Source of the DNA: Aphrophora alni
Taxonomy: Eukaryota; Arthropoda; Insecta; Hemiptera; Aphrophoridae
Length of the DNA: 64,000 bases
NCBI GenBank assembly: GCA_963513935.1
Contig: OY740765.1
Location: 149,755,830-149,819,829, forward strand
Reading direction: 5' to 3'
The notes beneath the pieces were generated by a model that saw only the letters and a list, made by a program, of their open reading frames with translations, was not told the origin of the DNA and did no database searches. Below are positions 25,215-36,239 of this stretch, piece after piece. The position numbers and the translations under genes are program-made. Within the stretch, counting starts at the first letter, position 1. Every line of letters starts with the position of its first letter.

Positions 25215-25385
25215 CAACTTTATAACTAGGTGAAACCCATTAACTTTATTATTTTTCATCCTATAGGAATGTTTTTTATACAGTTTATATACTAATGACT
25301 AAGTTCATTAGAATTACTATGGAAACGGTTGATACCACATGTTCAGTTTTGGCTGTAGGAGACGCTAGCGGGTCGATTTTTAATG
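24970..25385 (+). pseudogene. Second, truncated copy of the SGNH leader and start
   Basis: Diverged copy of 14240-14640. It shares AATTTAATAAAACTT-like sequence, TCTAACAA, CATATAGAGTGTG, CTACGAAC, the predicted splice donor (25151) and acceptor (25266), and the start of the SGNH ORF (TCAGTTTTGGCTGTAGG, GDA in place of GDS). The hydrolase frame breaks off after the first block, where piggyBac-like sequence begins at about 25390. The intron interior has become a (TA)n tract of about 55 bp. Confidence 0.75.
25157..25211. repeat. (TA)n microsatellite
   Basis: About 27 TA units inside the predicted intron of the second SGNH leader. Confidence 0.95.
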
Positions 25386-25394
25386 CATGGTTTA

Positions 25395-26245
25395 GTCTAA
25401 CGACCGGAAACCACGTATTTTGCAATTCAACATTTCGCCCATTAAGAATCATCCTATCGCAATAAATAAAATAATGTTGAAAAACTAATATTCCGTAGAT
25501 GCATAATCATGCAAAAAAAAATACCACAAAACGTTATAAATAATATTTAAAAAATTGGTAAAGTTTGCATATTTTTATGCGTAAAATCAAAGATTTGAAC
25601 CATGCGGTTGTAAGTAGAAATGACGCCATTTTTTCGCATATTTTCACAAATCTATTTTTCTGTCAAACAGGTCGACCAAAACTCTGTTCTGTAGATCACA
25701 CCTTTCTCTTTCGATCTGTGGTTTACAAATTGTTCTATGTGTCATAGATCGCGAGATATATCTGTCTAACCAAAGAAGTACCAAACGGTACGAATTTCAC
25801 TTGGCATTAGGTGCAGGTTACTAAATAAGATAATCGATTATTCAATCGATATTTTGTAACCGATCTTTACAGTATGTTGTAGAGAAGATTTCATTCTAGA
25901 AGTTGGTATTACTTGATATATCCTACAGTTAGTTTTAGGTTCTTGTTTTTTACTCGGAAGATAGCGATGTTTGTGAATAAAATGACATGTCAAAGGCGTA
26001 GTAGCGCTTATTGACTTGGGATTATATTTCTGTTATTCTGAAGGCTTGTTTTATTTATTTATTATAAATTGTGTATACAAGTTACAATATATGTGTTTTT
26101 ATTTCTAAAGTTTATTTTTTTGAGTGAAGTTCTAGTTTTTGAATGATTTATATTTGGCCTAACCTAGATAAAAGTTGCAAGCCTAGGCCTAAAAGCAAGT
26201 TTTCTTTTATGGAGTGTTTTATTTGATTATACAAGTGTATAAATG
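25395..26245 (+). repeat. piggyBac-like segment, copy B
   Basis: Direct repeat of 21752-22620, lacking its extreme 5' end. It includes the near-identical block from ATGCATAATCATGC to TATTTCTAAAGTTT. It interrupts the second SGNH-type element and is followed by the Mag-type retrotransposon remnant. Confidence 0.6.
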
Positions 26246-26259
26246 TATTATACAGATGT

Positions 26260-26560
26260 ATATGTGGAGGCAGCGACCCTCAACCAAGAATGCAGAGAAT
26301 GGCAGTTTCATCGAGACAATGGAAACCTGGGAAGCAGGAAGAATTCAAAGTGTCAACCAAAAGTGATGTGTTAATGTTGCGGCCGGCAAGGTCATTTTAG
26401 TAATAAGTGCTTGCATAAAAATAGTGTGTGTCACAATTGTGGAATTAAAGAACACCTGGCGAAGGTATGTAGGAAAAAGGTTAATAAATCTCAGAATAAG
26501 AATAAATATGTATCTAGCAATAATTACAATTTTCATTTGGAGTGAAAAATACTCAAGAAT
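26260..26560 (+). pseudogene. gag: Mag-type Ty3 gag, zinc-knuckle remnant
   Basis: One frame encodes two CCHC knuckles: CGRQGHFSNKC (first Cys of the pair just upstream, with a stop between) and CHNCGIKEHLAKVC, spaced as in nucleocapsid proteins. A Lys/Asn-rich tail and a stop follow. Upstream gag sequence is not readable. It belongs with the protease and reverse transcriptase directly downstream. Confidence 0.7.
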
Positions 26561-26675
26561 AAGATAGAGATAGAGTGTCAAATGTAGACAATGATGTGTA
26601 TGATTAAATAATCTGTTTAAAGTAAAGGAAAATAATACTAAAAGAGTTAAAGTAGAGCCTATTACAGTTGAGGTA

Positions 26676-26867
26676 ATGGTAGGGAGTAAAGTTATTTCTT
26701 TTGAAGTAGATACAGAATCTGCAGTAACTGTAGTGAATGAAAATTTTTATTTGAGAAATCTTAGTAATTGTAAACTATATCCTAATGATTTAACATTAAA
26801 TTCTTATACTAATGAAGAAATAGTCCCAACTGGAAAATTAAAGGTTATGTTAAACATGGTAAATTAA
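26676..26867 (+). pseudogene. Retropepsin-like protease remnant
   Basis: A 63-residue frame with FEVDTESAVTVV, aligning to the D-T/S-G catalytic block of retroviral aspartic proteases with Gly replaced by Glu, so it is inactive. It sits between the gag knuckles and the reverse transcriptase frame, as in Ty3 elements, and ends at a stop where the next frame opens six bases later. Confidence 0.65.
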
Positions 26868-26872
26868 GTAAA

Positions 26873-27997
26873 ATGCTTGATTTGTATGTAGTTAAAAGGG
26901 GGGCTCATCCTTTAATGGGCAGAGATTGGTTAAAGACCTTGGAAATAAATATTTGTTTTGAAAATAAATTGTTAAGAGTATTGGGTCAGTCAAACCCAAA
27001 CGAAGTTGTAAATGAAGCTAAACGTGAAGATTTAGTAAATAAATTATGTAAGGAATTTTCAGACGTATTTACTGAAAAATTAGGTACATGTAAAACAGAA
27101 ATTGTTTCTTTAAAATTGAAAGAGAATTTTAGACCTAAATATTTTAAACCAAGGCCCTTATCTTTTTCTATGAGAGGTAAAGTAGAAAATGAGTTAGACA
27201 GATTAGTAGAAGATAAAATCTTAATTCCTGTAAAAAGTTCTGAATGGGGAACACCAATAGTTCCAGTTTTAAAGAAAAATGGTAAATTACGCATTTGTGG
27301 TAATTTTAAAGTTACTCTAAATCCATCTTTAGAAATAGATCGTTATCCAGTACCAAGAATAGAGGATATTTTTGATTGTATGAAAAAGGGGAAATTGTTT
27401 TCAAAAATAGATTTAAGCCAAACATATATGCAACTAGCTCTTGACAATGAATTACAGAAATTGTGTACAATAAGCATGCATAAAGGTTTATTTGCGTATA
27501 CAAAAATGCCATATGGTATTAATTCTGCACCGGGAATTTTTCAAAGGGTTATTGAGCAGACGATTCAAGGCTTACAAGGTGTTGTAGCTTTCCTTGACGA
27601 TATATTGATAACAGCTGAAAATACTGAACAACATTACAGTAGGTTACAAGAAGTTTGTAATAGGTTAAACCAAAAAGGGTTTATATTGAGAAAAGATAAA
27701 TGTAAGTTTTTCTCTGATAAATTAGAATATTTAGGATTTATTATCAGCAAGGAAGGTCTGCACACATCCGAAGCGAAAATTAAAGCTATGCTTGACGCCC
27801 CAACACCTTCTAATGTTACAGAGGTAAAATCATTTCTAGGATTAGTTAATTATTATGGTAAATTTGTGCCAAATATGTCAAGTGTTTTGAATCCTATTTA
27901 TAATTTACTTAAAAAGAATGTATTGTTTAAATTTGATGAAAAATGTGTAAAAGCTTTTAATACATTCAAGAAACTGTTAGCTTCTTCTAAAGTATAG
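26873..27997 (+). pseudogene. pol: Ty3/gypsy (Mag-type) reverse transcriptase, truncated
   Basis: A long open frame of 374 residues. It starts in the protease tail (HPLMGRDWLKTL), then gives the RT fingers (WGTPIVPVLKKNGKLRICGN), SKIDLSQTYMQL, the palm region MPYGINSAPGIFQ and the catalytic VVAFLDDILI (about residues 235-245). The thumb and tether follow with FLGLVNYYGKFVPN. It stops as the RNase H domain begins (ASSKV); integrase is missing. Both catalytic Asp residues of the FLDD box are intact. The spelling of the motifs fits the Mag clade. Confidence 0.9.
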
Positions 27998-28016
27998 TCA
28001 CTGTGATGTATACAAT

Positions 28017-28297
28017 TGTACAAGAGTGGGAGTATCGCATGACATCGTATGATGTGTGATGTCATATGGTTCGATATGTCATACGACAAATCAATAAACG
28101 CTATTGGCTGCAATCTAGTACCTTTTCCCGCCAGCCCTGACAGATGCTTCCCCTCCTGCCTATATATTCAAGCAAGTCTTGAACTCACCTTCCTACCTGT
28201 AACACCCAGTCGTAGCTATAATCAAATACAATGTGTTTTATTTAATGAACCAAATTTTAGTAATATTGTTACCATATATTACAGTCGCCACTGTACA
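28017..28297 (+). repeat. Possible short LTR
   Basis: About 281 bp bounded by TGTACA at each end, with a TATA-like CCTATATATTC near 28158 and an AATAAA-like AATAAACG near 28091. It follows the truncated RT directly and could be the LTR of that Mag-type element. No matching partner LTR or target duplication was found, so this is tentative. Confidence 0.3.
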
Positions 28298-28831
28298 ACT
28301 AGCCGAGTAGTGTGGCTCTACTTGTATGGAGGGGGGTGATGTGGCCCAACCAAGGAGGCCAGTATTAATAATAAAACAAGGGGGATTATAAATTGTATTT
28401 TTCAATAATAAATAACACGCAACAATCAAGTAGACAGATTTTTTTGGATCAGCTCGAGTTCATCAAAGGGGGATGGGGAGAAGATGCAGCTGGAGTGGCT
28501 GGAATAAGTCAGTCTGTGCCAGGAGCTTACAAGGTCGGGCGTGCTTTAGCGATGCTGTAATTTGAATTAAACTAATCATGTCTTTTCAGAAAGGGGAACG
28601 TAGTAATACGGTTATGTAATTACAATGAATGTAACAATAAATTTAATTCTTTGTTCGAAGAATAATTATCATAATTTCGAAAACTTGCGTGTGATTTCAT
28701 TTATCACCTGAGACCGCGTCCTTTTGTCATCCTGACAGATTTAGGCCAACATGGATGCAGTCTCCAGCCAGCGGAGGACTTCATATTTTTAACAGGGGTT
28801 TGGCACTGCAAAAAACCGGGCGACGGCCACA
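28298..28831 (+). repeat. 3' end and LTR of a second env-type element
   Basis: 28298-28339 repeats the pre-LTR sequence and polypurine tract of the 10-20 kb element (GGCTCTACTTGTATGGAGG). The LTR itself runs 28340-28831 (492 bp), TGTGGCCCAACC to CGGCCACA, clearly related to but more diverged than the LTRs at 10063 and 19569. With the SGNH leader copy at 24970 it frames one older, internally invaded second element in the same orientation. Confidence 0.8.
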
Positions 28832-29022
28832 CTTCTAGTATTTATAATTATAACACAATGTAAGATGGTCAAAGATATATTGTCATTAGCCTTACAATAA
28901 AAATTAATGGCTTTGTAAAAATCAAGTATCTATTTTGATACTTGAAAATTATTATTTTCAATTATTTACACCCAGTGAAAACCAGTAAAATATTTGTTTT
29001 TAAAAACATTATCACAGTTTAC

Positions 29023-29131
29023 CTGTCAGATTGTTGCTGTCCACATATTTTCTTTTTTATTTTTCGTTTCTCTCTATTACTTTTTTCAGGATCAAAATTT
29101 TCCATGAACTTCATGTTAGTAGTAATCTCAC
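29023..29131 (-). CDS. ARL14EP: ARL14EP-like upstream exon
   Basis: Minus-strand exon of 109 nt: acceptor TTACTTACAG (29132-29134), donor CTGACAG|GTAAAC (intron begins 29022). From an in-frame ATG at 29114 it encodes MKFMENFDPEKSNREKRK, a Lys-rich run and a Gln-rich end, matching the FxPE..REKR segment that precedes the Cys domain in ARL14EP proteins. Codons before this ATG are open to the acceptor, so either it is the start or translation enters from an earlier exon ending in phase 1. Confidence 0.8.
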
Positions 29132-29790
29132 CTGTAAGTAATTAAATTATCATTAATGATAATATAAATTTATGATATTTACTGGTCTCTTAATGGTCTA
29201 TTAAGCAGAACAGACCAAAATCTGTAATAAATTCCACAATTGTCTTTAATACTTAAAAACCGCTTAAACTGTATTTGGTTTTATATGGAATATTGATATA
29301 AAACTACTGTATATTTAAATCTAGATGGTTTTAATGCAACTCTATAACTTTCACTATTTTAAGTTCCAAACTTATTGTTAATTTCTAAATCAACACGACG
29401 ATTATGATTATTATTAAAGGGCGGCAGTTAAAACTGTTAGTAAATATGGTGACCTAATCAAGATAAAAATATTTTGTAATTGAACCAAATAATCAACTAC
29501 TTCTTTGAGGTTCTTAATTTTTTCAAGCAATAAAACCACAAAACTATTTTATACACTATTTTGTAAACACCATTTCTTAAAGTAATAAAAATATAACTAA
29601 ATGAAAAATGTATAGTTGAACCTTACTAATTCGAGTCACTAAAACTCAAAAAACATTACAGCTGAAATGTTTTTCCATTCCCTTGAGAAAACTTGTACAA
29701 TTCGAAAAATAACAAAAAATTAACTTGTAGTTTTAGTATCTACTTAATTTACCTTCTGAACACAATTTTCATCTTTTTTTTTTAAAGAGA
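29132..29790. other. AT-rich sequence, no gene seen
   Basis: Immediately upstream of the last visible ARL14EP-like exon. No further exon could be recognised by motif. Confidence 0.45.
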
Positions 29791-29794
29791 GTTA

Positions 29795-30010
29795 AGCTAA
29801 AAAACCTCTCGCCTTAGAAAAAAGTGAGAAAAGAGCATAAAATGAAGACCCCTAGCCCTGGAATACTTTAATAGCATCAAAAAAGAAGTTGGTCAAGAAA
29901 AATGTAATAGAAAAGATGAGAGAAAGGGATCTGATCTAAAGCTAGACGAAAAAAGGTGTAGACCCAGTTAGGTTTCCTCGGGATTGCCAAGCCCGTACGT
30001 ACCAAAATAC
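29795..30010 (+). repeat. SINE-like dispersed repeat, copy 1
   Basis: This block contains CCTCTCGCC, then CCCCTAGCCCTGGAATA, AGTTGGTCAAG, and AAAAGGTGTAGACCCAGTTAGG, which recur in the same order at 35590-35790, 39225-39420 and, inverted, at 58430-58670. Length is about 215 bp. No Pol III boxes were seen. Confidence 0.6.
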
Positions 30011-30848
30011 CTCCCTAAGGGTAATACTAATTGGTTAAAAATATACATCTAATAACTTGAAGAACAAGTTCCCCTCTATTATCCCCACTGTAAGAAATAC
30101 AATCTCATAATCAAAGGTTCCCTCTAACTTTTGATGCTTTGACCTCTATAACTTAAAATATTGAAAGCAAAAAATGCAATGAATAATTTTATCAAAGACA
30201 TGCTTTTGTTCTATTTTTATAAATATAGTACTGAATCAATATTGTACTTCTAAGTACATAAATGAAACTGTAACTCGGTGAAGATGAATTTTTATTCCTT
30301 TGAAGCAAAATAACTTCTAAAAATCAATAATAGTGTTACATTTTAGGAATAATATCAATATCAATTGAATTATATACAAATGAATCTCAATAGCTCAAAA
30401 ACCTCTCAAATACCAAATCTCTGCAACTCGAATTTGTCTTTTCCATTTGATTATCAAAATGGTGAGGTTCTGATATAGTTTCTTTCTCAGAGTTTTTATG
30501 CACATCATATTAATTTAGTTAAATGTCTGGGTAAATGCTTGGCACAACCTAGTCCAGGCATTAAGACATATTAAAAGGCGTGAATGGAAATAACTCACAA
30601 AGTTTTAAAATTTAGCGCAAGATTGTTGGTATAGTTGTCTAAAACGAAAATATACATTTTGCATAAAGGAAGCTATGCCGATTGTGCCATCATATTGACA
30701 AGAAGAAATATTTACTACAACAATTAAAGAAAAGGAAATTTAGTACAAATTATGTCCTATGCAAATTTTATTTTAAATGATAATTAACGACACAGCAGTT
30801 GAATGAAGTTAAGCATATCAGTCAATACGTTTGTTAGTATTTTGTGTC
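30011..30848. other. AT-rich sequence, no gene seen
   Basis: Between the SINE-like repeat and the TTAA-flanked MITE. No coding or repeat structure is clear. Confidence 0.45.
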
Positions 30849-30852
30849 TTAA

Positions 30853-31535
30853 CACGTTAGCTGCCATATCGGACCGAAACTAAGGTGACTGTACATGCAG
30901 CGTTACGGCACGATCGGACCGATAAAGTCACTGACGTAATGTTTTGTTTTGTGGCTCACAGTTCGATAGTGCAGCAACCTATCGGCATATTTTGGTATTC
31001 TCTGGATTGGGTAAAGATGTGTGTTAGACATAGTATATTGTATGCTTTAATAACCGTTACCATGGTTACTCAATATCATATTAAAATCAGTGGATATTTT
31101 CACTTTCTTGTCGGCACGATCGGACCGATTAAAAATTTTACAAAAACATTTTGATTTAGTAATGAATAATTCACAAAGAATACAGTTGTAAAATGAATAT
31201 ATGTATTTATAAAATAAATATTAGACAAATAAAATAGTGAGCTTGCCAACATAAAGAAATAAAATAGCCTGTTTAGATTTTTTTTTTTTAACACGAAAAT
31301 TACCTCGGTCCGATCGGGCCTAAACGTTATACTACGATTAAAATTAAAGCTGAAAAATTGCATTTCGGTCCGATCGGTCTCGGAACTATATATGCATAAA
31401 TGTAAATAAAATTAGTAAATACTATTGCCTTATATTATGTAACATAGGTAGATGCAAAAATAATAATGGAAAAATAATTTGGTAATCGTGGCACTCACGG
31501 CAAGAGTATCGTATTAGGCCTTGGCAGCTAACGTG
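30853..31535. mobile_element. TTAA-flanked MITE with reiterated CGGACCGAT motif
   Basis: 683-bp element with perfect 14-bp terminal inverted repeats (CACGTTAGCTGCCA and TGGCAGCTAACGTG), flanked on both sides by TTAA (30849-30852 and 31536-31539). Inside are at least five copies of a CGATCGGACCGAT-type box: direct at about 30869, 30911 and 31118, and inverted at about 31304 and 31366. The TTAA duplication fits piggyBac-type or Kolobok-type transposition. The short ORF within it does not look coding. Confidence 0.85.
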
Positions 31536-31707
31536 TTAAAATAGTTTAGATTTTAGTTTTCATATCCCTTTTTTCTAATTCCAGTATCCCCCAACACAGT
31601 GCCTTTGACAAGTAAGGGTATTGAGGACACTGACTCCTAAATTGCTAAGTATGTTTAAATATTCACTGTATTTCTTATCTGTTGGATAAAGTTAATACAA
31701 ATAAATT

Positions 31708-34118
31708 AGTTTACGTGAACCCGGATTATCAGATCACAAGGGCCTGTCTGTGTCACTAGATAGCTTCAAGCAAACCTGCGGTTTGAAACCAAAATATAAA
31801 AGAATTTACTATAATATTAATATGAATTATTTTATCTCACGGTTGTGATGTGAAAATGTTTCTGAAATTTCACTTACTTCAAATGATTTAAATAATTAAT
31901 ATAAAACTGTTTTTACAAAATTTAACTTCTATTTCGAAGAAGCTTTCCCCATTATCAGTTATAAATCTCAAAGAAAGCGACAAACGGGTCATTGGATAAC
32001 AAAAGGTATTAGAATCTCTTGTCACCACATAAGCGTGAATTACATGACTAATTGAGGTCCCATAGCTGTCCTGTTATGTTACTAAAATATAAAGCCTATT
32101 GTAAGATATTGAGAGGAGTCATTTGGGATGCAAAGTGCATGGCTAATGACAGATACATTTTTGGTGCTAAAAATAAGGTAAGGGCAATGTGGCCAGTTGT
32201 CCACAAAGAAACAGAAAGAGCAAAGCAGTATCAAAATTATGACATTATTTTAAAGCAGGATAAATAGATAATTAAGAAACTAAGTGATATAGCAAGTAAA
32301 TTCAATAACTTATTTATAAATGTTACAGGTGATCTTTAAGATACAGGTGTTACAGGCAAGTCATTTCTTTAAGGAAAGGATAAATGGAGTTCCAAACTCC
32401 TTGTTCCTTTATCCCACCACTCCTTCTGAAATTTACAAAATTATTATGAATTTATAAAACAAGAAGTCAGTAGGCTGGGATGCAATTCCAACATCTGTGT
32501 TAAAGGCTAGTGCACATTTAATTTCAAAACCACTTTCCCGTCTCGTAAACAATTCATATGAAAAAGATATATTCTTAGATAGTTTGAAATTTACTATTAT
32601 AAGACCACTTTTAAAAAAGGATGATAATAAAGATGTTTGCAAACTACCGTCCTATAGCACTGTTATCAGTTTTTTTTCAAAAAAAATTGAAAAATCAATG
32701 ATGACTAGAATAATTTGTTTCCTTGAAAAATATAATATTTTAAACAAGAATCAGTTTGGATTCCATAAGGGGTTGTCTACCTCTTCTGTCAAAAGCTTTT
32801 GACTTTGTTGACCATAACATTTTAATGGGAAAACTTGATTTTTATGGTATAAGGGGTAAATCAAATAATTGGATAAAGTGATATTTATTTAACAGAAAGC
32901 AGAAGGTAGTTTATACTGACAGCTCTCTCAACTCCTATGAGTCTACATGAGAGCCTGTATCTCGTGGTGTAGCTCAAGGTTCAATCTTGGGTTCTGTACT
33001 CTTTTTAATTTGTGTGAACGATTTACCTAAAAACGTTAGTCCTGCAAAATTAATATTATTTGCTGATGACACTACTTTGACGGTGTTTGGGCAAAGTAGT
33101 GTAGACTTAGCTATATCAGCAACTTGGCAATGTCAAAGGTCAATGATTGGTTTATAGCAAATAATTTAAAATTAAATGTAGCAAAAACTAAATTAATACA
33201 ATTTAAAACAAAATCAACTCCAAATTCAATTATTGTTAGAGGTGAGGAAGAAATCCAAAACAATCTCCAAAATTTAAATTTTCTTGGTGTTATTGTGGAC
33301 GAAAATTTAAATTGGAGATGTCACATTTCAAAGATTGCAGTTTCCTGATATCTGCTTGCTTTGCTCTCCGAATGATTTCAACGATTACCAGTGTAAAAAC
33401 CATAAAATCAGTTTACTCTACATATGTATGTTCTCGGCTGAGGTTGTAGTCTTCTGGGGGAACTCTGTCGATGCTTTTAAAACTTCCCGTATTCAGAAAT
33501 GAATAATTAGAGTAATTTTTAATTTGAAATTTAATCAATCATGTAGACTTTTTTTTTTGAAAAATATAGAATTTTGACTTTTACATCTATTTATATATAT
33601 GAAATGTTGGTGTTTTTTAAGGCAAACCAGAGTATGTTCGAAGAAAAACAACATAGCCATAAATATCACACGAGGAAAAAAAGTTTTAGTATCCTGTGCA
33701 GAGATTGCAATTTTTAGAACGTGGCGTTTATTACTCTGGTTTGAAATTATTTAATAAACTTCCAGAAAATATAAAAATACAAAGTTGTTTCAAGAATTTT
33801 CATGGATCATTCAGAGGATACCTCTTGAGAAATGCTTTTTACTCAGTGGAGGAGCACACAGCTCATAACCTCTGGGTGCCTGGGGTGCATTTTGTATCTA
33901 GGATGATGACTAAAATAATTTATTAATATGAGATAACATGTATACATGGTTCACTGTGTCTTAATTTGTTTGTATTTTATAAAATTTCTATCTTGTGTAT
34001 TTGTTGTATTGTATATTGTGTGTTGTAAGTAATTTTTGTATAGTATGACAAGTCAAATGTATACCACAACACTGCTGCACAATGTATGCCATAAATGATG
34101 CAAATAAATAATAATAAA
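31708..34118 (+). pseudogene. Jockey/CR1-type LINE, 5'-truncated and degenerate
   Basis: Starts inside the endonuclease (LSDHKGLSVSL, the C-terminal SDH block, about 31725) and runs through a linker, the RT fingers ([34 protein letters not shown]), [23 protein letters not shown], the catalytic FADDTTL (about 33060), and the thumb (MSKVNDWFIANNLKLNV; LNFLGVIVDENLNW). A C-terminal GLKLFNKLP block follows. The 3' end is an AAATAAATAATAATAAATG tail. There are many frameshifts and stops. The order and motifs fit the Jockey/CR1 group. Confidence 0.85.
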
Positions 34119-34463
34119 TGTTGTTATGTTTATTCACAGCTGTACAGGAAGACAATATCTTGTTCTATCTACTTACTGTGGCATCCATCAGTTTAGCATG
34201 CACCAATCAGTCATATCTTCTGATGTTGGTCAAGATTTATATCAAAAGACATGTTCAATGACCAAACAGTTGTGACAAAATGTTTTTTTTTTCCCCTTTT
34301 GCTTTATTTGTTTTATTATATACGTAGTTGTACTAGTGTAAATTCAGTATTCAGCTCCAATCCAACTATACATTTATCGACAGGTATTTTCCTCTCTTCC
34401 TATATGTTTCCCAGAATCCAAATTAAAAATAGAAAGTTATCAATGTGTAACATAAATAGAGAC

Positions 34464-35138
34464 ATGGGCATACCCAGGATCAAAACTAGGGGGGGAGGGG
34501 AGCAAGACATGGTCATTCAGGTTGTAACATATTAAAGCGAGAAAGGTGAATGAAAACAAAATTTTGAAGAAAATTTTATGTAATTATAGTAGTACTTTTT
34601 GACTATTATTTGCTTGACAAGTACGATTCAGGTTCTTATTTTAATTACAGGTCTTGTACTAATGACATTTTTCTTGGGTTTGATGAAAACTTGTTCAACA
34701 CCTTCGTTTCAATCTAGTCTACAAGTACACTTCAATGATGAATCTCAACTAACTTACTCTGTTTCTAAATTCAGTAATGACACAAATGACGGAACCACGA
34801 ACCAGTGTTGCAACAAAATTATTGGAAGATGGTCTTGAATATTTTCACTGTCGGTTTGTAATGTTGCTTTCTATAAATTAAATAGTTTGAATTCAACCAT
34901 AAACCAATTTACTTGAAAACGTAATACTATAACTAAAATGATTTGTAAAATTACTGTTATTGTAGAACTTCTTAAATTAAAAACTATCGTACATTTTAAT
35001 TAAAATCGTACATCCGACGTCATTAGAGACCAGAATTCTGTCACTAAGTTTCTTTCACAACTTTATGACCATTAATTTTTTCTTTTATGCTGCTTCTGGG
35101 GGGGCAGCTGCCCCCATCTGCCCCTCGCTGGGTACGCA
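34464..35138. mobile_element. 675-bp element with 13-bp flanking direct repeats
   Basis: Direct repeats CATAAATAGAGAC (34451-34463 and 35139-35151) flank a segment whose ends are imperfect inverted repeats: left ATGGGCATACCCAGGATC, right in reverse TGCGTACCCAGCGAGGGG. G-runs lie just inside both ends (34490-34500; 35098-35104 with complementary CCCCC). The interior has no convincing ORF. The long target duplication is unusual for a DNA transposon; the family is not recognised. Confidence 0.7.
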
Positions 35139-35589
35139 CATAAATAGAGACTATTCTTTATTTTGTTAAACTTAAGACTGGTCAATGACAAATTAATTCA
35201 AAAATATTTGGTCCTCCAAACCAGATATATTTCAGTCTATCTAAACAACAATAAAAAAAAAGTAAATAAAAGGATTAAAAAATAAAACTGTTTAGAACTT
35301 TAAAACAACAATAATTTTTTGTTTAACCTATACGTAACATTTTATTAAACTTAATTTAACATATTTCAACATCAAGTATTTGTGGGGATATTTCTCTACA
35401 ATATTTTTAAAAAATATAATTTTATTAATTAAAAGTAAAAATTTGTATTTGGGATTTAATGAAACAAAGAAGCACATTTTCCTAAAAAAATATCTGATTA
35501 TTTCATGTAGTTGCCCGAGTTATGAGTCATTTACTCATGCCCCCAAGGACATAAGACTGAGAGTGCATTTTCCCCCTCGTTGATTAAGA

Positions 35590-35790
35590 TGAAAAACTTC
35601 TCGCTCATCAATACTCTAATAGCATTAGGGTCAGAAAAGAACAAGAGTTGGTCAAGAGAGACCTGATAGGAAAGATAAAAGAAAAGATTCTAACCTAAAA
35701 CTACATGGTAAAAAGTGTAGATCCAGTTAGGTTTATTCGGTATTATCAAGTCTGTACTCATTAAAGTGATCCTCTGAGGAGGACTATGAG
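35590..35790 (+). repeat. SINE-like dispersed repeat, copy 2
   Basis: Shares with 29795-30010 the blocks ACTTCTCGCTC, TAATAGCATTAGGGTCAGA, GAACAAGAGTTGGTCAAGAG and GTGTAGATCCAGTTAGGTTT. It lies just outside the left end of a Tigger element. Confidence 0.6.
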
Positions 35791-36239
35791 TGCTAAAGTC
35801 TTATGTTGTTTACTCATTTCTCAAATGTTAGCTAACATTTCTTTATGCAATACAGTAAACCTTCAATACTTCGACACAGGCCATGACTAAGTGACAGTAG
35901 GCAGGTGTGACAGTGACCGGGTGCGCGAGCATGAGCCTCCCCATCCCCCACCTCTCGATTCCAACAAAGCAGATAGAGATCGAGTCTGTATTGTTTGAAC
36001 CCTGCAGAAAGTTAGACATGGATTTGTTTTGTGATATAGTACAGTAGTTTGTGTAAAAGCTGTTCTTTGTTGTTTACTGAACTGTATTTCTTAGTTTGTG
36101 TCGTTGTTTAGAACTGTATTTTGCATAGTTTATTTCTTAGTTTTTAGTTTTATAAGTTTCTTTTTTTAAATGTCAGACAAAAAATGCAAAATATGTTGTC
36201 ACAATGTATATGAAATTAGATGCTAAAAAAAATAAATAG

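Noticed and set aside
24918..25259. Minus-strand ORF with poly-Tyr-Ile
   Set aside because: It is a translated (TA)n tract. The same holds for the ORF at 53802-54032.
30885..31154. 89-residue ORF inside the TTAA MITE
   Set aside because: It has no domain, covers the reiterated boxes and lies in a non-autonomous element.
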